A stretch of 33,330 nucleotides of DNA, from contig JAHDDO010000035.1 in assembly GCA_020629315.1 (NCBI GenBank), positions 1-33,330 of the forward strand. Reading direction: 5' to 3'. Of this stretch, positions 33,032 to 33,330 are shown in pieces; positions within the stretch are counted from its first letter, which is position 1, and every line of letters begins with the position of its first letter. Made by a program: the position numbers and the translations under genes. The stretch comes from Saprospiraceae bacterium (GTDB lineage Bacteria > Bacteroidota > Bacteroidia > Chitinophagales > Saprospiraceae). The notes beneath the pieces were generated by a model that saw only the letters and a list, made by a program, of their open reading frames with translations, was not told the DNA's origin and did not search any database.

Positions 33032-33330
33032 CTTTAGAAATTATTTAGAACAAAAAGAGATCGTAGAAAAGAACATCAGCAGAATGATTAATCTTCTATT
33101 AGCTTGGTTGGAATGGTTACCAGTAGAAGTTGAAGACAGTAGTTACAAATTGCTTTTAGACTTTATCGGACATCTTCAGAAACAAGAAAAATCTACTCAC
33201 CACATCAATAGAAGTTTACAGACCATTAGTCATTACTATCAGTTTAAGGATTTACCAAATGTAGCTCTTACAACAAGAGTAAAAGGAACGATCAATAAAG
33301 CAAATATCAAACCATTAACCGTAGAAGAAT
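33018..33330 (+). CDS. Second tyrosine recombinase-like gene, N-terminal part (cut by window edge)
   Basis: An ATG at 33018-33020, overlapping the end of the first recombinase gene, opens a frame without stop to the window edge (104 codons). The peptide starts MELNDFRNYLEQKEIVEKNI and contains LLAWLEWLPVEVEDSSYKLL, then LDFIGHLQKQEKSTHHINRS and LQTISHYYQFKDLPNVALTT. The helical pattern and the segment STHHINRSLQTISHYYQF match the core-binding domain of phage-type integrases, where short helices contact the arm of the site. It ends in IKPLTVEE, as integrases do before the catalytic domain. The catalytic domain is outside the window. Overlapping recombinase pairs or trios are known in RIT-like elements. 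Confidence 0.8.
   Translation, partial: MELNDFRNYLEQKEIVEKNISRMINLLLAWLEWLPVEVEDSSYKLLLDFIGHLQKQEKSTHHINRSLQTISHYYQFKDLPNVALTTRVKGTINKANIKPLTVEE

Larger units (their letters stand above)
29491..33330 (+). mobile_element. Replication/recombination module of an integrated mobile element (right end beyond window)
   Basis: A CHC2/TOPRIM primase-ATPase gene, a tyrosine recombinase gene and a second overlapping recombinase-like gene follow each other on the plus strand. These genes use AGA for arginine far more than the metabolic genes at 1-13 kb, which mix in many CGN codons. That and the gene content suggest transferred DNA. The left boundary is uncertain: the XRE-DUF4291 pair could belong to it. 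No attachment-site duplication can be shown because the right end is outside the window. Confidence 0.65.

Overview
The window reads as Bacteroidota chromosome, most likely a gliding or surface-associated marine-type lineage such as Saprospiria. I infer this from a type A T9SS sorting tail, lamin-tail and FlgD-like secreted proteins, thrombospondin-type-3 repeats, a Bacteroidota-style ElaA and Pcm, TAnnTTTG promoter boxes, poor Shine-Dalgarno sequences and moderately AT-rich DNA. No rRNA, tRNA or CRISPR was seen.

Positions 1-13.7 kb are mostly ordinary chromosome. On the minus strand lie asd (aspartate-semialdehyde dehydrogenase), a coiled-coil DUF349-like protein and, cut by the window edge, the N-terminus of a patatin-like phospholipase. 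On the plus strand follow a secreted lamin-tail protein, a membrane-anchored EEP-family hydrolase overlapping an ElaA acetyltransferase, a small coiled-coil lipoprotein and a secreted Lys/Glu-rich protein with LEA-like 11-residue repeats. After these come galK (minus), a lipoprotein, a VOC domain fused to a transglutaminase-like domain, a phosphohexomutase (minus), pcm (plus) and another lipoprotein (minus). Two G+C-rich structured intergenic repeats (about 10.80-10.92 and 13.81-13.94 kb) look like diverged copies of one element in opposite orientations.

Positions 14.1-28.5 kb hold the most unusual block: five tightly packed plus-strand genes. They encode a T9SS-sorted secreted protein; a 2715-residue secreted protein with Cys-rich/TSP3-like calcium-binding modules and a long beta-rich body; a fibronectin-III-like secreted protein; an 859-residue secreted protein built like a polymorphic toxin; and a small helical-repeat protein whose start overlaps the toxin stop codon, as expected of an immunity gene. 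The toxin's C-terminal 130 residues carry an R / STS / E arrangement like ADP-ribosyltransferases. I propose this as a candidate, possibly undescribed, contact-dependent or extracellular toxin delivery operon of Bacteroidota.

Positions 28.5-33.3 kb start with a minus-strand XRE regulator-DUF4291 pair. A mobile-element module then reads rightward: a CHC2/TOPRIM primase-ATPase carrying an in-frame palindromic insertion, a tyrosine recombinase, and the start of a second overlapping recombinase-like gene that runs off the window. An inverted repeat and opposed promoter boxes lie between the XRE gene and the primase gene.
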